DNA of 36,848 nt from CAISIP01 sp039934375 (GCA_039934375.1 JBDTMH010000017.1:1-36848), one strand, 5' to 3'; numbered from the stretch's first letter, positions 1-8,840 are shown. The notes: generated from the letters alone by a model not told the origin. Numbers and translations: made by a program.

Positions 1-8
1 AGTCAAGC

Positions 9-1040
9 ATGCAATTCTCAGTATCGCCAGCCAAGGTGCAGACGGTTATGCGTCATGTCAGGGGTATCGGCCTGGGCGCTGCGGTGTCTCTATTTGCGTT
101 CGTGGCACATGCACAGACCGCGACGCTCGCCTTGCCAGCCAATGCGCTGCTGTTTGCACCGATTTACGTGGCGGCCGATGCAGGGCTTTGGAAACAACGC
201 GGACTCGATGTCAAGTTGCCGGTGATTGCTGGCCCGGGCGCGACAAATGCCGTGATTGCTGGCAGCGCCGATTTCACCAGCACAGCCGCCACCTCGGTGC
301 TGCGGGCCTCGGCCCGTGGCCAGACGATGCAGATCATCGCCACCACGAACGAAGAATACCTGCTCAATCTGGTCGTGAGCGCAAAGGCGATGGCCGAGCG
401 CAAGATTGATCCCAAGTCCGATCTGGCGACGCGCATGAAAGCGCTCAAGGGTGCCACGCTCGCCATCGACGTTCCACTTGGCTTGCCGCACGGATTCATC
501 AAATACGTCGCCGCGAAGGTCGGCATGGATGCGGACCGCGACTTCGTGTTGACGCCGATGCAGCCACCCAACATGGTGTCTTCGCTGCAATCGGGTGCCA
601 TTGATGGTTTCATGTTCGGCGAACCTTTTGTGTCGCTGGCCGTTCTGGGCGGCGCGAAAATCGTCATTCAGCTCGCGCGCACCGACCTGCCGGAGCTCAA
701 TCCCTATTCGACCAACGTGATTGCGACGCGCGCCGGATTCTGCAAGCAGTCACCGGATGTGTGCTCCAAACTTGTCGCCGGACTGACGGACGCGCTGAAA
801 ATGATCCAGGACGATCCGGAGCGGGTCAAAGGCCTCATGCGGGCGCGTTTCGCGCAACTGCCGCCGCAGGTGCTTGACGCGTCGTTCGACCAGATCCGCA
901 CAACCTCGCCGCGTAGCGCCGTCACGCATGAGGCTGCGCTGGCCAACACGCAGCGGGTGAGCCTGGTGGCTGGAACACTCAAGCCCGAAGAGCGGCGCGA
1001 AGACCTGGCCGCGCTGATCGACAACGAGTTCGCCAAATGA
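9..1040 (+). CDS. ABC transporter substrate-binding protein, NMT1/SsuA-like
   Basis: Predicted periplasmic binding protein that delivers a small ligand to an ABC importer. The N-terminus has a basic stretch, a hydrophobic core and an AHAQ cleavage motif near residue 36, so it is probably exported. The mature protein opens with a beta strand followed by an 'APIYVAADAGLW' segment and a 'GLDVKL' segment, the hallmark of the NMT1/THI5/SsuA/TauA fold. The length of 343 aa is normal. A second start at 48 would also leave a good signal peptide. The stop overlaps the VOC gene start by 4 nt, so the two are translationally coupled. The cognate permeases and ATPase are probably the – strand genes at 4252–6613, since no other ABC parts of this class are in view. 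The ligand is unknown; neighbours suggest an aromatic or heteroaromatic acid. The operon may begin upstream of the window. Confidence 0.85.
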   Translation: MQFSVSPAKVQTVMRHVRGIGLGAAVSLFAFVAHAQTATLALPANALLFAPIYVAADAGLWKQRGLDVKLPVIAGPGATNAVIAGSADFTSTAATSVLRASARGQTMQIIATTNEEYLLNLVVSAKAMAERKIDPKSDLATRMKALKGATLAIDVPLGLPHGFIKYVAAKVGMDADRDFVLTPMQPPNMVSSLQSGAIDGFMFGEPFVSLAVLGGAKIVIQLARTDLPELNPYSTNVIATRAGFCKQSPDVCSKLVAGLTDALKMIQDDPERVKGLMRARFAQLPPQVLDASFDQIRTTSPRSAVTHEAALANTQRVSLVAGTLKPEERREDLAALIDNEFAK

Positions 1041-1669
1041 ACACCATGACCACGCCAACCATCGATACGGAGACGATTGTCACGGCAGACCTGACACCGC
1101 CGCGTTTGAGCGAGGTGGTGTTGCGTACCTCGCGCTATGAGGAAATGAAGGCCTGGTATCAACAGGTTCTGGGCGTCAAGCCGTTTTTCGAGCACATACC
1201 ATCTGACTGGGAGAGCAAGCGCGCGCAGTTGACGGAACGTTTGCCGAGCGACTTGCGCCTTTGTTTCATGCGAATTGCGTCGGGTTATCCGTTCGGGCAA
1301 GTTGTGGCGCTGTTCGACTATCCGGGGCAACAACCGTCGCTGCAGGCCAGTGGCATGCACCATATGCAACTGCGCCATGCCAGCTTGGAAGACCTGTTCA
1401 CGCGCTTCGAGCGGCTGGCGAGCATTGGCGTGCAACCCTTCAAGAGTTTCAACCACGGGCCAGCGACGGCCTTTTATTACCAGGATGTGGACAACAACAT
1501 GGTCGAGCTGTCGGCGGCCAATTTCGCTACTGAGCAGGAGTTTGTCGCCTTCATGAAGTCACCCGCCTATGCGGCCAACCCGGCTGGCAATGCGGTCGAC
1601 CCGGCAGAACTGGTGCAGCGCTGGCGGGCGGGCGAGAACGCAGCCGACATCGTTCGCAGTGCGCCGTAA
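1037..1669 (+). CDS. VOC-family (glyoxalase/extradiol dioxygenase-like) protein
   Basis: A single-domain-sized protein of 210 aa with the vicinal oxygen chelate pattern: an N-terminal 'VVLRTSRYEEMKAWY' strand-helix, a second module starting at 'HHMQL' (residues 108–112) and a closing 'DNNMVEL' (E157). Extradiol dioxygenases of this fold hold Fe(II) through His, His and Glu. Here the second and third ligands look present (H108 or H109, and E157), but the first position holds E26 instead of the usual His. It may still bind a metal, as glyoxalase-type members use Glu or Gln there. It sits between the binding protein (4-nt overlap) and the flavin hydroxylase (stop and start directly adjacent, TAAATG), so a role on the hydroxylated product, such as ring cleavage, is inferred. 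An isomerase or lyase role is possible. Confidence 0.8.
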   Translation: MNTMTTPTIDTETIVTADLTPPRLSEVVLRTSRYEEMKAWYQQVLGVKPFFEHIPSDWESKRAQLTERLPSDLRLCFMRIASGYPFGQVVALFDYPGQQPSLQASGMHHMQLRHASLEDLFTRFERLASIGVQPFKSFNHGPATAFYYQDVDNNMVELSAANFATEQEFVAFMKSPAYAANPAGNAVDPAELVQRWRAGENAADIVRSAP

Positions 1670-3295
1670 ATGACGGCGGCGCAACGTAGCAAGATCCCGG
1701 TCATCGTCGTCGGTGCAGGGCCCGTTGGTCTGGCATTGGGCAACGAACTCGGATGGCGGGGCATCGGTTGCAAGTTGGTCGAGCGGTCGACGGAACTGGT
1801 GGACTTCCCGACCTGCGAATCGATCAATGCTCGCACACTGGAGCACATGCGACGCTGGGGCATGGCTGACGCCATGCGCGATGCCGGCTTTCCGCCCGAC
1901 ATGCCGCGCAGTGTGCGTTTCATGACGCGTGTGCTGGGCTACGAGCTGCTGTGTTTTGAACGGCCATCGAATCGAGACTTCCAACAAACGCTGGGGCACG
2001 TGACGCCCGAAGGCGGCATCTGGTGCCCGCGCATGTTGTTCGAGCCGGTCATGCACCGACATCTCACGCACTATCCGCAGGTGCAACTGGCCGCCGGCCA
2101 TGAAGTCACCCGGTTTGCGCAGGATGACGACGGCGTGGATGTTGACCTGCAGGACCTGCGAACCGGCCAGATGACGTACTGGCGCTGCGACTATCTCGTG
2201 GCGTGTGATGGCGCGGCCAGCGGAACCCGCAAGGCACTAGGTATCGCGCTGGCAGGAACCTTCGCGGAAGGACACAACATCACCTTGTACTTCGAGTCGG
2301 TTGCGCTGGCGGCGCGACTTACCGACAAGCCGGGGGTCATGATGGATATCGTGAATGCCGAGGGCCGAGCCAACCTGTCGTCGGTCGATGGGCGAGCCCG
2401 GTGGCGCCTCACCGTGCATGCCATGCCTCATGAGGCAGTCGATCCCGAGCGTCGCATCCGCGAGGCGTTGGGGCAGCAGTTGGATTTCACGGTCATCGGT
2501 GCCAAACCCTGGGATGGGCACCGCGTGGTGGCGCAGCGGTATCGCGACCGGCGTGTATTCCTGGCCGGAGACGCAGCCCATCTGCTGTGGCCGCGTGGCG
2601 GTTTTGGCATGAACACCGGTGTTGGTGATGTCGTGGATCTGGGATGGAAGCTCGAGGCGATGTTGGCAGGTTGGGGCGGCGCTCGACTGTTGGACAGTTA
2701 TGAGCTGGAGCGCCGGCCTGTTGCGACGCGCAACGTCGACGAGGCCGCCAGCAACCGCGCGGAGGACGCTGGCCTGCCGGTGCCGGCCGATATCGAGGAC
2801 GACACGCCTGCGGGCGCACAGGCGCGCCACAGGCTGGCCGAGGTGATTCGCGAGCGGCGTGCCAAGGAGTGGAATTCATTGGGAATCCAGCTCGGCTATA
2901 CCTATGGTGATTCGCCGTTATGCGTATCCGATGGAACGCCAGCACTGCCGCAGAGTGCCACCGACTACGTCCCCAACACCCGTCCCGGCGCGCGAGCACC
3001 GCACGGCTGGCTGGAGGATGGGCGTTCCACGCTGGACCTGTTCGGCCGCGGCTTCGTGCTGCTTACGTTTGGCGTAACGCAGGACATGGTTGCGGGCTTG
3101 CTGAGCGCCGCCCTCGAGCGCAAAGTTCCGCTGCAAACGGTCGCCATCGAAGACGTAGCCATCGCGCAACTCTATGAGCGACGTTTGGTGCTGGTCCGAC
3201 CCGATGGACATGTCGCTTGGCGTTCGGACCAAGCGCCGCGGGACGCCGGTGCTGTGATCGACCAGATTCGTGGTAGCCGGCTGACCGCTGCCTGA
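1670..3295 (+). CDS. FAD-dependent aromatic hydroxylase (MhpA/PheA/TfdB type)
   Basis: Group A flavoprotein monooxygenase, which hydroxylates an aromatic ring using NAD(P)H and O2. The FAD-binding GxGxxG motif is at about residues 15–20 ('VVGAGPVG'). A DG motif ('YLVACDGA') lies mid-protein, and the 'RRVFLAGDAAH' GD motif is followed by the 'GGFGMNTGVGD' loop that binds the FAD ribityl and phosphates. The C-terminal ~150 residues ('TRPGARAPHGWL…') match the thioredoxin-like domain of the phenol hydroxylase/MhpA group. Its 541 aa are typical. It starts one base after the VOC gene stop, the third gene of a tight operon. The exact substrate cannot be read from the motifs; 3-hydroxyphenylpropionate, chlorophenol, resorcinol and hydroxybenzoate enzymes all share this architecture. 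Confidence 0.87.
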   Translation: MTAAQRSKIPVIVVGAGPVGLALGNELGWRGIGCKLVERSTELVDFPTCESINARTLEHMRRWGMADAMRDAGFPPDMPRSVRFMTRVLGYELLCFERPSNRDFQQTLGHVTPEGGIWCPRMLFEPVMHRHLTHYPQVQLAAGHEVTRFAQDDDGVDVDLQDLRTGQMTYWRCDYLVACDGAASGTRKALGIALAGTFAEGHNITLYFESVALAARLTDKPGVMMDIVNAEGRANLSSVDGRARWRLTVHAMPHEAVDPERRIREALGQQLDFTVIGAKPWDGHRVVAQRYRDRRVFLAGDAAHLLWPRGGFGMNTGVGDVVDLGWKLEAMLAGWGGARLLDSYELERRPVATRNVDEAASNRAEDAGLPVPADIEDDTPAGAQARHRLAEVIRERRAKEWNSLGIQLGYTYGDSPLCVSDGTPALPQSATDYVPNTRPGARAPHGWLEDGRSTLDLFGRGFVLLTFGVTQDMVAGLLSAALERKVPLQTVAIEDVAIAQLYERRLVLVRPDGHVAWRSDQAPRDAGAVIDQIRGSRLTAA

Positions 3296-3308
3296 TTGCC
3301 GCACCTCC

Positions 3309-3338
3309 CAAGCAAATATGGCATTGCCACTTTGCTTG
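3309..3338. terminator. Hairpin between convergent genes, possible terminator
   Basis: CAAGCAAA (3309–3316) pairs perfectly with TTTGCTTG (3331–3338), and an inner TGGC/GCCA pair extends the stem around an ATT loop. It lies 14 bases past the hydroxylase stop and 40 bases before the GntR gene stop on the other strand. No T-run follows on either strand, so it is not a classical intrinsic terminator. It may block or stabilise both transcript ends. Confidence 0.4.
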
Positions 3339-3378
3339 ACCCCTGGGCTCGGGAACGACGCAGTCATTTTCTGGAGTC

Positions 3379-4224
3379 TCAATCTACGTCGGATGGCGGG
3401 TCTTTCGCCTTCGCAGGCGTGCGCTTCGCCGTAGGCGCGCGTCTGCGGCTGGGTTTGTCGCTGATGGGCGTAGCGGTCAGGGCGATGCGGTGCCAGCCCG
3501 TGCCGGCATCCGTTGCGGTCGCCTCAGGGCCACGTTGGAGAACCTGCAGTATGCGTTCGCGCCCCTGGTATATGTGTTCGAGCATCAGACTATGGGCGCG
3601 AGACGGCTGGCGCCGCTGGATGGCGTCGAAAACCAGCACATGCATGCCCAGCGCATCGCCGACATAAGCAAATACCTGATCAACGTTGTCGGTGGTGGTT
3701 GGAATGACACCTGCCGATGCCATCGGAATGGCATGCATCTGCCCGATCATGCGCTCGATGAGTGCGTTACCACACGGCTCCAACAGCAGATGGTGGAACG
3801 CCGCATTCAGCCTGGCCCACGCGTCGACGTCGGCGGCGCCGTGTGTGCCTTTGTGCAGCAAGGCACCGGTCTCGTGCAGGTTGGCGTGGATACGTTGTGC
3901 CTGCGCCTCGCTGACGCCGCGCGCGGCGAGCAGTTCGCAACCAAAGGCCTCAAGCCGGCCACGCACGTCGATCGCATCGATGACTTCCTGGCGCGAGAAC
4001 GCACGGACCTGAAAGCCCCGGTGCGGGTTGTACACCAGCAGTCCCTCCTGGGCGAGTGATTGCATCGCGATTCGCACGGGTGTGCGCGACACGCCCAGCA
4101 ACTCGGCCAGTTGCTTCTCTTCAAGCCGGGCGTTTGCCTCGAAGCCGCCGCGCATGATGGTCTCGCGCAATCGGGTCAGTACCGCTTCGAGCTGGGTGGG
4201 GGCGGCGGGTCGGGCACTTGGCAT
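3379..4224 (-). CDS. GntR-family transcriptional regulator, FCD (FadR) subfamily
   Basis: Ligand-responsive DNA-binding regulator. An N-terminal winged helix-turn-helix spans about residues 12–75 ('LAELLGVSRTPVRIAMQSL' is the recognition region). An all-helical FCD effector domain follows from about 85 to 230, with the 'LNAAFHHLLL' helix that carries metal- or acid-binding His residues in this family. The last ~40 residues are an unusual basic Pro/Ala/Lys/Arg-rich tail ('RRRAPTAKRTPAKAK') not needed for the fold. It is the last gene of the permease–ATPase–permease operon, 27 bases after the upstream stop. It probably controls this cluster in response to the transported compound or an intermediate. 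Repressor action is the usual mode for the family, but the sequence does not prove it. Confidence 0.88.
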   Translation of the reverse strand: MPSARPAAPTQLEAVLTRLRETIMRGGFEANARLEEKQLAELLGVSRTPVRIAMQSLAQEGLLVYNPHRGFQVRAFSRQEVIDAIDVRGRLEAFGCELLAARGVSEAQAQRIHANLHETGALLHKGTHGAADVDAWARLNAAFHHLLLEPCGNALIERMIGQMHAIPMASAGVIPTTTDNVDQVFAYVGDALGMHVLVFDAIQRRQPSRAHSLMLEHIYQGRERILQVLQRGPEATATDAGTGWHRIALTATPISDKPSRRRAPTAKRTPAKAKDPPSDVD

Positions 4225-4251
4225 GGGTGGTCGGAACGGATGAACTGGCCG

Positions 4252-5049
4252 TCAGAACAGGGTGGCGACATGTTGCCACCGAAATGCACGGCGCTGCAGC
4301 CAGCCCAGCACCATGTCGGACAACATCACCAGCAGCGTGACCAACACGATACCGGCGAATACGCCAACCGGGTCCACCGTCTGGCGCGACTGTTCGATGT
4401 AAAAGCCCAGGCCGCGATCAGCGACCAGAAACTCGCCGACGATCGCGGCCGAAATAGCCCTTGGCACGGCAATCTTCAGGCCGGAAAACACATGCGGCAA
4501 GATCGCGTGGCGCGACACCTTGGCGATGATCTGTCCACGCGACGCGCCCATCACGCGCGCCATGTCGAGCAATTTGCGGTCGATGTTGCGCAAGCCGCTG
4601 AAGGTGCTGATGAACACGATGAAAAATACCAGCGACACCACGATAACGATTTTGGGCGTGATGCCAATGCCGAACCACAGGATCAGCAGCGGAATCAGCG
4701 CGAACAGCGGAACACCCATGGCCAGCATGATGTACGGCTCAATCGCCAATGCGGCGCGTGGTGAAAAATTGAGCAGCACCGCACCCGCGAAGCCCAGCAA
4801 CCAGCCAATCGCAAAGCCCACGCCCGATGCGAGCAGTGTGGCGCCAACGTGGGGCCACAACTGGCCATTTGCCGCAATCTGCACGATGCGCAGAGCAACG
4901 TCCAGCGGCGCGGCAATGTATACCGAGCCAAGCATCTGGTGGCCGAATTGCCAGCCAAGCAGCAACAAGACCACCAATACCAGTCGCATGCCCATGACGG
5001 CATTGTCGTAGCCGCGTTCCCCCGGTTGCATGGCACGGGCGGCGATCAT
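4252..5049 (-). CDS. ABC transporter permease (SsuC/TauC/NrtB-like)
   Basis: Inner-membrane permease of a binding-protein-dependent importer, 265 aa, with about six hydrophobic segments. The cytoplasmic EAA-type coupling loop is visible as 'LDMARVMGASRGQIIAKV' followed by 'AILPHVFSGLKIAVPRAI', the class pattern of taurine, sulfonate and nitrate permeases. Its start overlaps the stop of the ATPase gene by 4 nt. Two different permeases in this operon (see 5834–6613) suggest a heterodimeric membrane channel. It is most likely served by the NMT1-type binding protein at the window start. Confidence 0.88.
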   Translation of the reverse strand: MIAARAMQPGERGYDNAVMGMRLVLVVLLLLGWQFGHQMLGSVYIAAPLDVALRIVQIAANGQLWPHVGATLLASGVGFAIGWLLGFAGAVLLNFSPRAALAIEPYIMLAMGVPLFALIPLLILWFGIGITPKIVIVVSLVFFIVFISTFSGLRNIDRKLLDMARVMGASRGQIIAKVSRHAILPHVFSGLKIAVPRAISAAIVGEFLVADRGLGFYIEQSRQTVDPVGVFAGIVLVTLLVMLSDMVLGWLQRRAFRWQHVATLF

Positions 5050-5834
5050 CGGACCTGGGCTCGGATCGCGTCGTACAGTGCGACGAAACGTGCGTCAGTC
5101 AATATGTCGTCGACGACACGTGGGCGCGCCAGCGCGACCCGGTGTTCGCCGATCACCGTCGACGGCGCACGCTTGAGGATGAGTACGCGGTCACCCAGGG
5201 CGATCGCCTCTGCGATGTCATGGGTCACGAAGATGATGGTCTGGTGATTGAGTTCCCACAGGCGCTGCAAGTCGGACTGCAGCTGTGCCCGGGTTTCGGC
5301 ATCAAGTGCACCGAAAGGCTCGTCCATCAGGATGATCGGTGGTTCGTAGACCAGTGTGCGGATCAGCGCCGCACGTTTACGCATGCCGCCCGAAAGTTCA
5401 TGGGGATGGTAGTGCTCGAAACCGGCCAGGCCCACCATCTCCATCATCTCCTGGGCGCGTGTGCGGTCGGCCGCAGCTATTGGCCCCTGGATCTCCAGGC
5501 CGAACAGGACATTGTCCAGCAGCGTGCGCCAGGGCAGCAGGTTGTCGTCCTGTGTCACATAGCCGATCTGGCGTTTCAGGCCCGGCTGCAAGTTGGGGCG
5601 CGTGATGTCAAAAACGGTCTCGCCGCGCAGGCTGATGCGCCCTTCGCTGGGCGCTTCGACCTGACCGATCATGTTCAAGATGGTCGACTTGCCAGACCCT
5701 GATGGACCCAACAGCGTGACGAATTCGCCTTCGTTCAATACAAAGCTGAGATCGCGAATGATCCAGGGCGCCTCGCCGTGGCGCTGCGCGCTGGCGAAAT
5801 GTTTGCCCAGACCGTGGACTTCGAGCAGCGGCAT
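5046..5834 (-). CDS. ABC transporter ATP-binding protein (SsuB/TauB-like)
   Basis: Cytoplasmic ATPase that powers the importer, 262 aa. Walker A reads GPSGSGKST (about residues 43–51). The Q-loop region is 'GYVTQDDNLLPWRTLLDN', the signature is LSGGMRKR, Walker B is 'IILMDEPFGALD', and the switch His is in 'FVTHDIAEA'. The signature variant GGM plus the LLPW Q-loop are typical of the nitrate/sulfonate/taurine class. It is flanked on both sides by permeases with short overlaps, making a permease–ATPase–permease unit. Confidence 0.92.
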   Translation of the reverse strand: MPLLEVHGLGKHFASAQRHGEAPWIIRDLSFVLNEGEFVTLLGPSGSGKSTILNMIGQVEAPSEGRISLRGETVFDITRPNLQPGLKRQIGYVTQDDNLLPWRTLLDNVLFGLEIQGPIAAADRTRAQEMMEMVGLAGFEHYHPHELSGGMRKRAALIRTLVYEPPIILMDEPFGALDAETRAQLQSDLQRLWELNHQTIIFVTHDIAEAIALGDRVLILKRAPSTVIGEHRVALARPRVVDDILTDARFVALYDAIRAQVR

Positions 5835-6613
5835 CAGACCCCTCCGAATGCGGACTCGGCCGCTGATGGCGGCCGCCAGCGCAGCAGCCGGCGCTCCAGC
5901 AGTTGCACCAGCCAGGTCGCGACGGCGATCACCAGTGTGATGGCGACCACCACGGCGAAGATGTCGGGTGTGCTGAAACTCATCGCCGCGTATTGCACCA
6001 GATAGCCCAGGCCGCGATTGGACGACACGAGTTCCGAGATGATGACACCGCCAATGGCGTAGGGTGTGGCAATGCGCAGTCCCGCGAACACGAACGGGAC
6101 CACGGTGGGCCAGACCACCTTGCGTGACAGTTGCGCCTCACGGGCACCGATGACACGGGCCATGCGAATCAGCCGCTGATCGGTGGATTGCACGCCCGCC
6201 TGGGTGCTGAAAAACACGATGAAGAACACCACCGAAACCACCAGCGCGATCTTCGATCCGATGCCGATGCCGAACCACAGGATGAACAGGGGTGCCAGCG
6301 CCAGCTTGGGCAAGCCGTAGCCTGCCACCAGGAAAGGATCGAGCACGGCCTGCGCGAATCGATGCCTGCGCAGCACCAGCGGTGCCAACACCCCGGGTAC
6401 ACCTCCAAGTGCAAAACCGATAACAGCCGCACTCAGCGTGTAACCGGTGTGGCGTGGCAATTCGCCGCTTGCGGTCATCGCGACCAGACGCCGCAGTGTC
6501 TCAAGCGGCGGGCTGATCCAGTAGGCACCGGCCAGCAGACTTGCAAGCTGCCACAGCATCAACAAGGCCAGCCCGAGCACTAGGCGATCCAGCGAAATTC
6601 CGATGCGTTTCAT
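5834..6613 (-). CDS. ABC transporter permease, first gene of transporter operon
   Basis: Second inner-membrane permease of the cluster. From the ATG at 6613 (MKRIGISLDR…) it is 259 aa; an AAGG sequence 5–8 bases upstream supports this start over an in-frame start at 6640. It has about six hydrophobic helices and the coupling loop 'RMARVIGAREAQLSRKVV'. It resembles the permease at 4252–5049 in layout but differs throughout, so the two probably form a heterodimer rather than being a recent duplication. The promoter should lie in the 90-base gap to the divergent NTF2-like gene. Confidence 0.87.
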   Translation of the reverse strand: MKRIGISLDRLVLGLALLMLWQLASLLAGAYWISPPLETLRRLVAMTASGELPRHTGYTLSAAVIGFALGGVPGVLAPLVLRRHRFAQAVLDPFLVAGYGLPKLALAPLFILWFGIGIGSKIALVVSVVFFIVFFSTQAGVQSTDQRLIRMARVIGAREAQLSRKVVWPTVVPFVFAGLRIATPYAIGGVIISELVSSNRGLGYLVQYAAMSFSTPDIFAVVVAITLVIAVATWLVQLLERRLLRWRPPSAAESAFGGV

Positions 6614-6703
6614 GCTGCCTTGCACCGCGTGTCGCCGCACGCCTCACGACCGGTTGCGCCATACAATCGCTGCGTCTGTCTGACCGTCCCGCAAGGCTCT
6701 CCA

Positions 6704-7147
6704 ATGACCCTTTCCGACTCCGCATCCGATAGCGGCCATGACCTGGAGGAATGCAAATCCCTGATCCATGCATTTTGCTTTCTGATCGACCATGGGCAAG
6801 CTGCCGACGTGGTGGATCTGTTTTGCGTGGACGGTGTGTTCGAGCGTCGAGGCCAGGCGCTTCGAGGCCATGCGGCTATCGCGGTCGCGATGGCGGCTCG
6901 GTCGCCGCTGGTGCAGACACGCCACATTTGTTCCAACATCATGTTGCGTGCCGAGTCCCCCGTACGTATCACCGGTGTCACATATTTCCAGTTTTTCCGG
7001 TATGACAGCCAGATTGCGGGGGAGCCGAAAGCTCCTGCCGATCTGCTGGAGGCCGTCGGTGAATACCACGACGTGTTCGAGAAGACGGCGCATGGTTGGC
7101 GTTTCGCACATAGGCGCGCCGATGCGGTATTCCAGCGCCCGCCATGA
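6704..7147 (+). CDS. NTF2/SnoaL-like protein
   Basis: A small alpha+beta cone-fold protein of 147 aa: an N-terminal helix with 'IHAFCFLIDHGQAADVVDLFCVDGVFE', a 'GHAAIAVAMAAR' segment, a 'TRHICSNIML' strand and a C-terminal 'DVFEKTAHGWRFAHRRADAVF' strand pair. This is the SnoaL_4/NTF2-like pattern also used by beta subunits of ring-hydroxylating dioxygenases. Such proteins act as isomerases, hydratases, dehydratases or non-catalytic subunits. The start at 6704 is chosen because the domain begins soon after; a start at 6620 would reach into the divergent promoter. It is a single gene, convergent with the ThDP enzyme. Its role in the cluster is not known. Confidence 0.75.
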   Translation: MTLSDSASDSGHDLEECKSLIHAFCFLIDHGQAADVVDLFCVDGVFERRGQALRGHAAIAVAMAARSPLVQTRHICSNIMLRAESPVRITGVTYFQFFRYDSQIAGEPKAPADLLEAVGEYHDVFEKTAHGWRFAHRRADAVFQRPP

Positions 7148-7187
7148 GTGCGCAGGCAGCCATTCATGGCGATGATGGGGTCGCGAA

Positions 7188-8840
7188 TCAAGCGCGCAAC
7201 CGTGACAACGTGGTTCCGGCCATGATCTGTTCGATGTCGCATACCACCTCCAGCAAGGCCGGACCCGGCTCGGCCAGGAACCGTCGCACCGTGTCGTTGG
7301 CCCGCGCAGCGTCCGACACGCGATAGCCAGCCGCACCGTAGGCCTTCGCCAACGCCGTGAAATCGGGGTTGTGCAAGACAGTGCCATGGACCCGCCCTGG
7401 GAACTGGCGTTCCTGGTAGCTGCGGATGGTCCCGTATGAACTGTTGTTCGCAACAACAATCTTCAGTGGCAGCTGGCGTCCCACCGCGGTTGCCAGTTCA
7501 TTTCCCGTCATCAGGAATCCCCCGTCGCCGCAGAACGCCAGCACCTGTCTGTTGCGATGGCGCAAGCTGGCGGCCAAGGCGGCCGGCACGCCGATGCCCA
7601 TCGCGCCACATGCGGCTGCGAGCATCGTTTGTGACGGCTGCATGCGCACAATACGGTGTACCCAGGTCGAGAAATTGCCGGCGTCCAGGGTCACGATGGC
7701 GTCGGGCGTCAAGCCGGCGGCGATGGCCTGGGTGACATGACCGAACACATCGGCTTCAGGTGTCTGGTCTGCGTCCCAGCCATGTGCGAGGTCTCGAGCA
7801 TTGGCGGTGATGGCTAGCCATTGTTTGCGGGATGACAAAGTCGGCACGGCCCGCCCATTCATCGCTTGCACGAATGCGTCGGCGCCAGCGACGATGGCCT
7901 GCGCCGTCCGGTGCTGGGTTGCCAGCGCTGAAGCGTCCGGATAGACGTGCACCAGTGTCTGTGGGTTGTCGTTTTGGCGTGGAAAAGTGAAACCCTGCGA
8001 TGTGGTGTCGCCCAGCCGGGAGCCGACGGCCAAGACGAGATCGGCCTGCGCGAGCACGGCCGACACGGACGGATTGACGAAAAACCCGAGATGGCCCAGC
8101 CAGTGGGGGTGCGTGTTCGAGAACAGGTCCTGGTTCTTATTGGTCACCGCGACTGGTAGTTGCCATTTTTCGCTGAACTGTTGCAATGCCGCGCGAAACT
8201 CCGCGCCGCGCGATTCACTACCCACCACGAGCACTGGGCGCTGCGCGTGTGACAGGCGCGTGGCTACTTCGTCGAGCGCGTTCTGGCCTGGCGCCGGGTG
8301 CGAGGCACCCAATGGATCCGGCGCACCCGTGGCGCAAGGTTCGGCGAGCACATCCTCCGGCAAAACCACGATGACGGGACCCGGCGTGCCACAACATGCG
8401 ATTGCGAATGCCTGGGCGACGATCTGGCCCATTCGTGGCGCGAGCTGGACTTCGACTACGTCCTTGGCAACCCCACCGAACATGCGCCGGTAGTCGACCT
8501 CCTGAAAAGCATGACGGCCTAGCAGCGGGCGATCGACTTGACCCACGAAAACTACCAGCGGCACTGCGTCCTGCTGAGCGACATGCACTCCGATGGTTGC
8601 GTTGGCCATGCCGGGCCCGCGGCTGACAAAAAGCACTGCCGGCATGCCGGTCAGCTTCGCGTCCGCCACGGCCGCCAGCGCGGCCGCGCCCTCATGTCGG
8701 CAGGTGACCAGATCGATCCCGGGGCGGTCGAGCAGCGCATCGAGAACGGCCAGAAAACTCTCTCCGGGCACCGCGAAGGCGCGGTCAATCCCGTGCCGAA
8801 GCAGGGTGTCCGCCAGTGCGTCAGCGGCTCGATAGGGCAT
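7188..8840 (-). CDS. Thiamine diphosphate-dependent enzyme, acetolactate-synthase-like
   Basis: A 550-aa protein with the three domains of the POX/acetohydroxyacid synthase family: an N-terminal PYR domain with the catalytic Glu in 'CRHEGAA' (E50), a central domain, and a C-terminal PP domain with the ThDP/Mg motif GDGGFLMTGNE then 'VVANNSSYGT'. Enzymes of this fold decarboxylate 2-oxo acids and either release an aldehyde or join the unit to an acceptor. No regulatory subunit (IlvN) is adjacent, so a biosynthetic acetolactate synthase is unlikely. A good AAGGAAG ribosome site precedes the ATG. It lies convergent to the NTF2-like gene and divergent from the FAH-family gene. The substrate is unknown; handling a 2-oxo acid from ring cleavage is a plausible inference. 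Confidence 0.82.
   Translation of the reverse strand: MPYRAADALADTLLRHGIDRAFAVPGESFLAVLDALLDRPGIDLVTCRHEGAAALAAVADAKLTGMPAVLFVSRGPGMANATIGVHVAQQDAVPLVVFVGQVDRPLLGRHAFQEVDYRRMFGGVAKDVVEVQLAPRMGQIVAQAFAIACCGTPGPVIVVLPEDVLAEPCATGAPDPLGASHPAPGQNALDEVATRLSHAQRPVLVVGSESRGAEFRAALQQFSEKWQLPVAVTNKNQDLFSNTHPHWLGHLGFFVNPSVSAVLAQADLVLAVGSRLGDTTSQGFTFPRQNDNPQTLVHVYPDASALATQHRTAQAIVAGADAFVQAMNGRAVPTLSSRKQWLAITANARDLAHGWDADQTPEADVFGHVTQAIAAGLTPDAIVTLDAGNFSTWVHRIVRMQPSQTMLAAACGAMGIGVPAALAASLRHRNRQVLAFCGDGGFLMTGNELATAVGRQLPLKIVVANNSSYGTIRSYQERQFPGRVHGTVLHNPDFTALAKAYGAAGYRVSDAARANDTVRRFLAEPGPALLEVVCDIEQIMAGTTLSRLRA

Noticed and set aside
1..48. A thiamine-pyrophosphate riboswitch before the NMT1-type gene
   Set aside because: Too little upstream sequence is in the window and no thi-box core was seen.
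7188..8840. Biosynthetic acetolactate synthase (IlvB)
   Set aside because: No regulatory subunit or branched-chain pathway gene is adjacent, and the context is catabolic. The family resemblance alone does not set the reaction.
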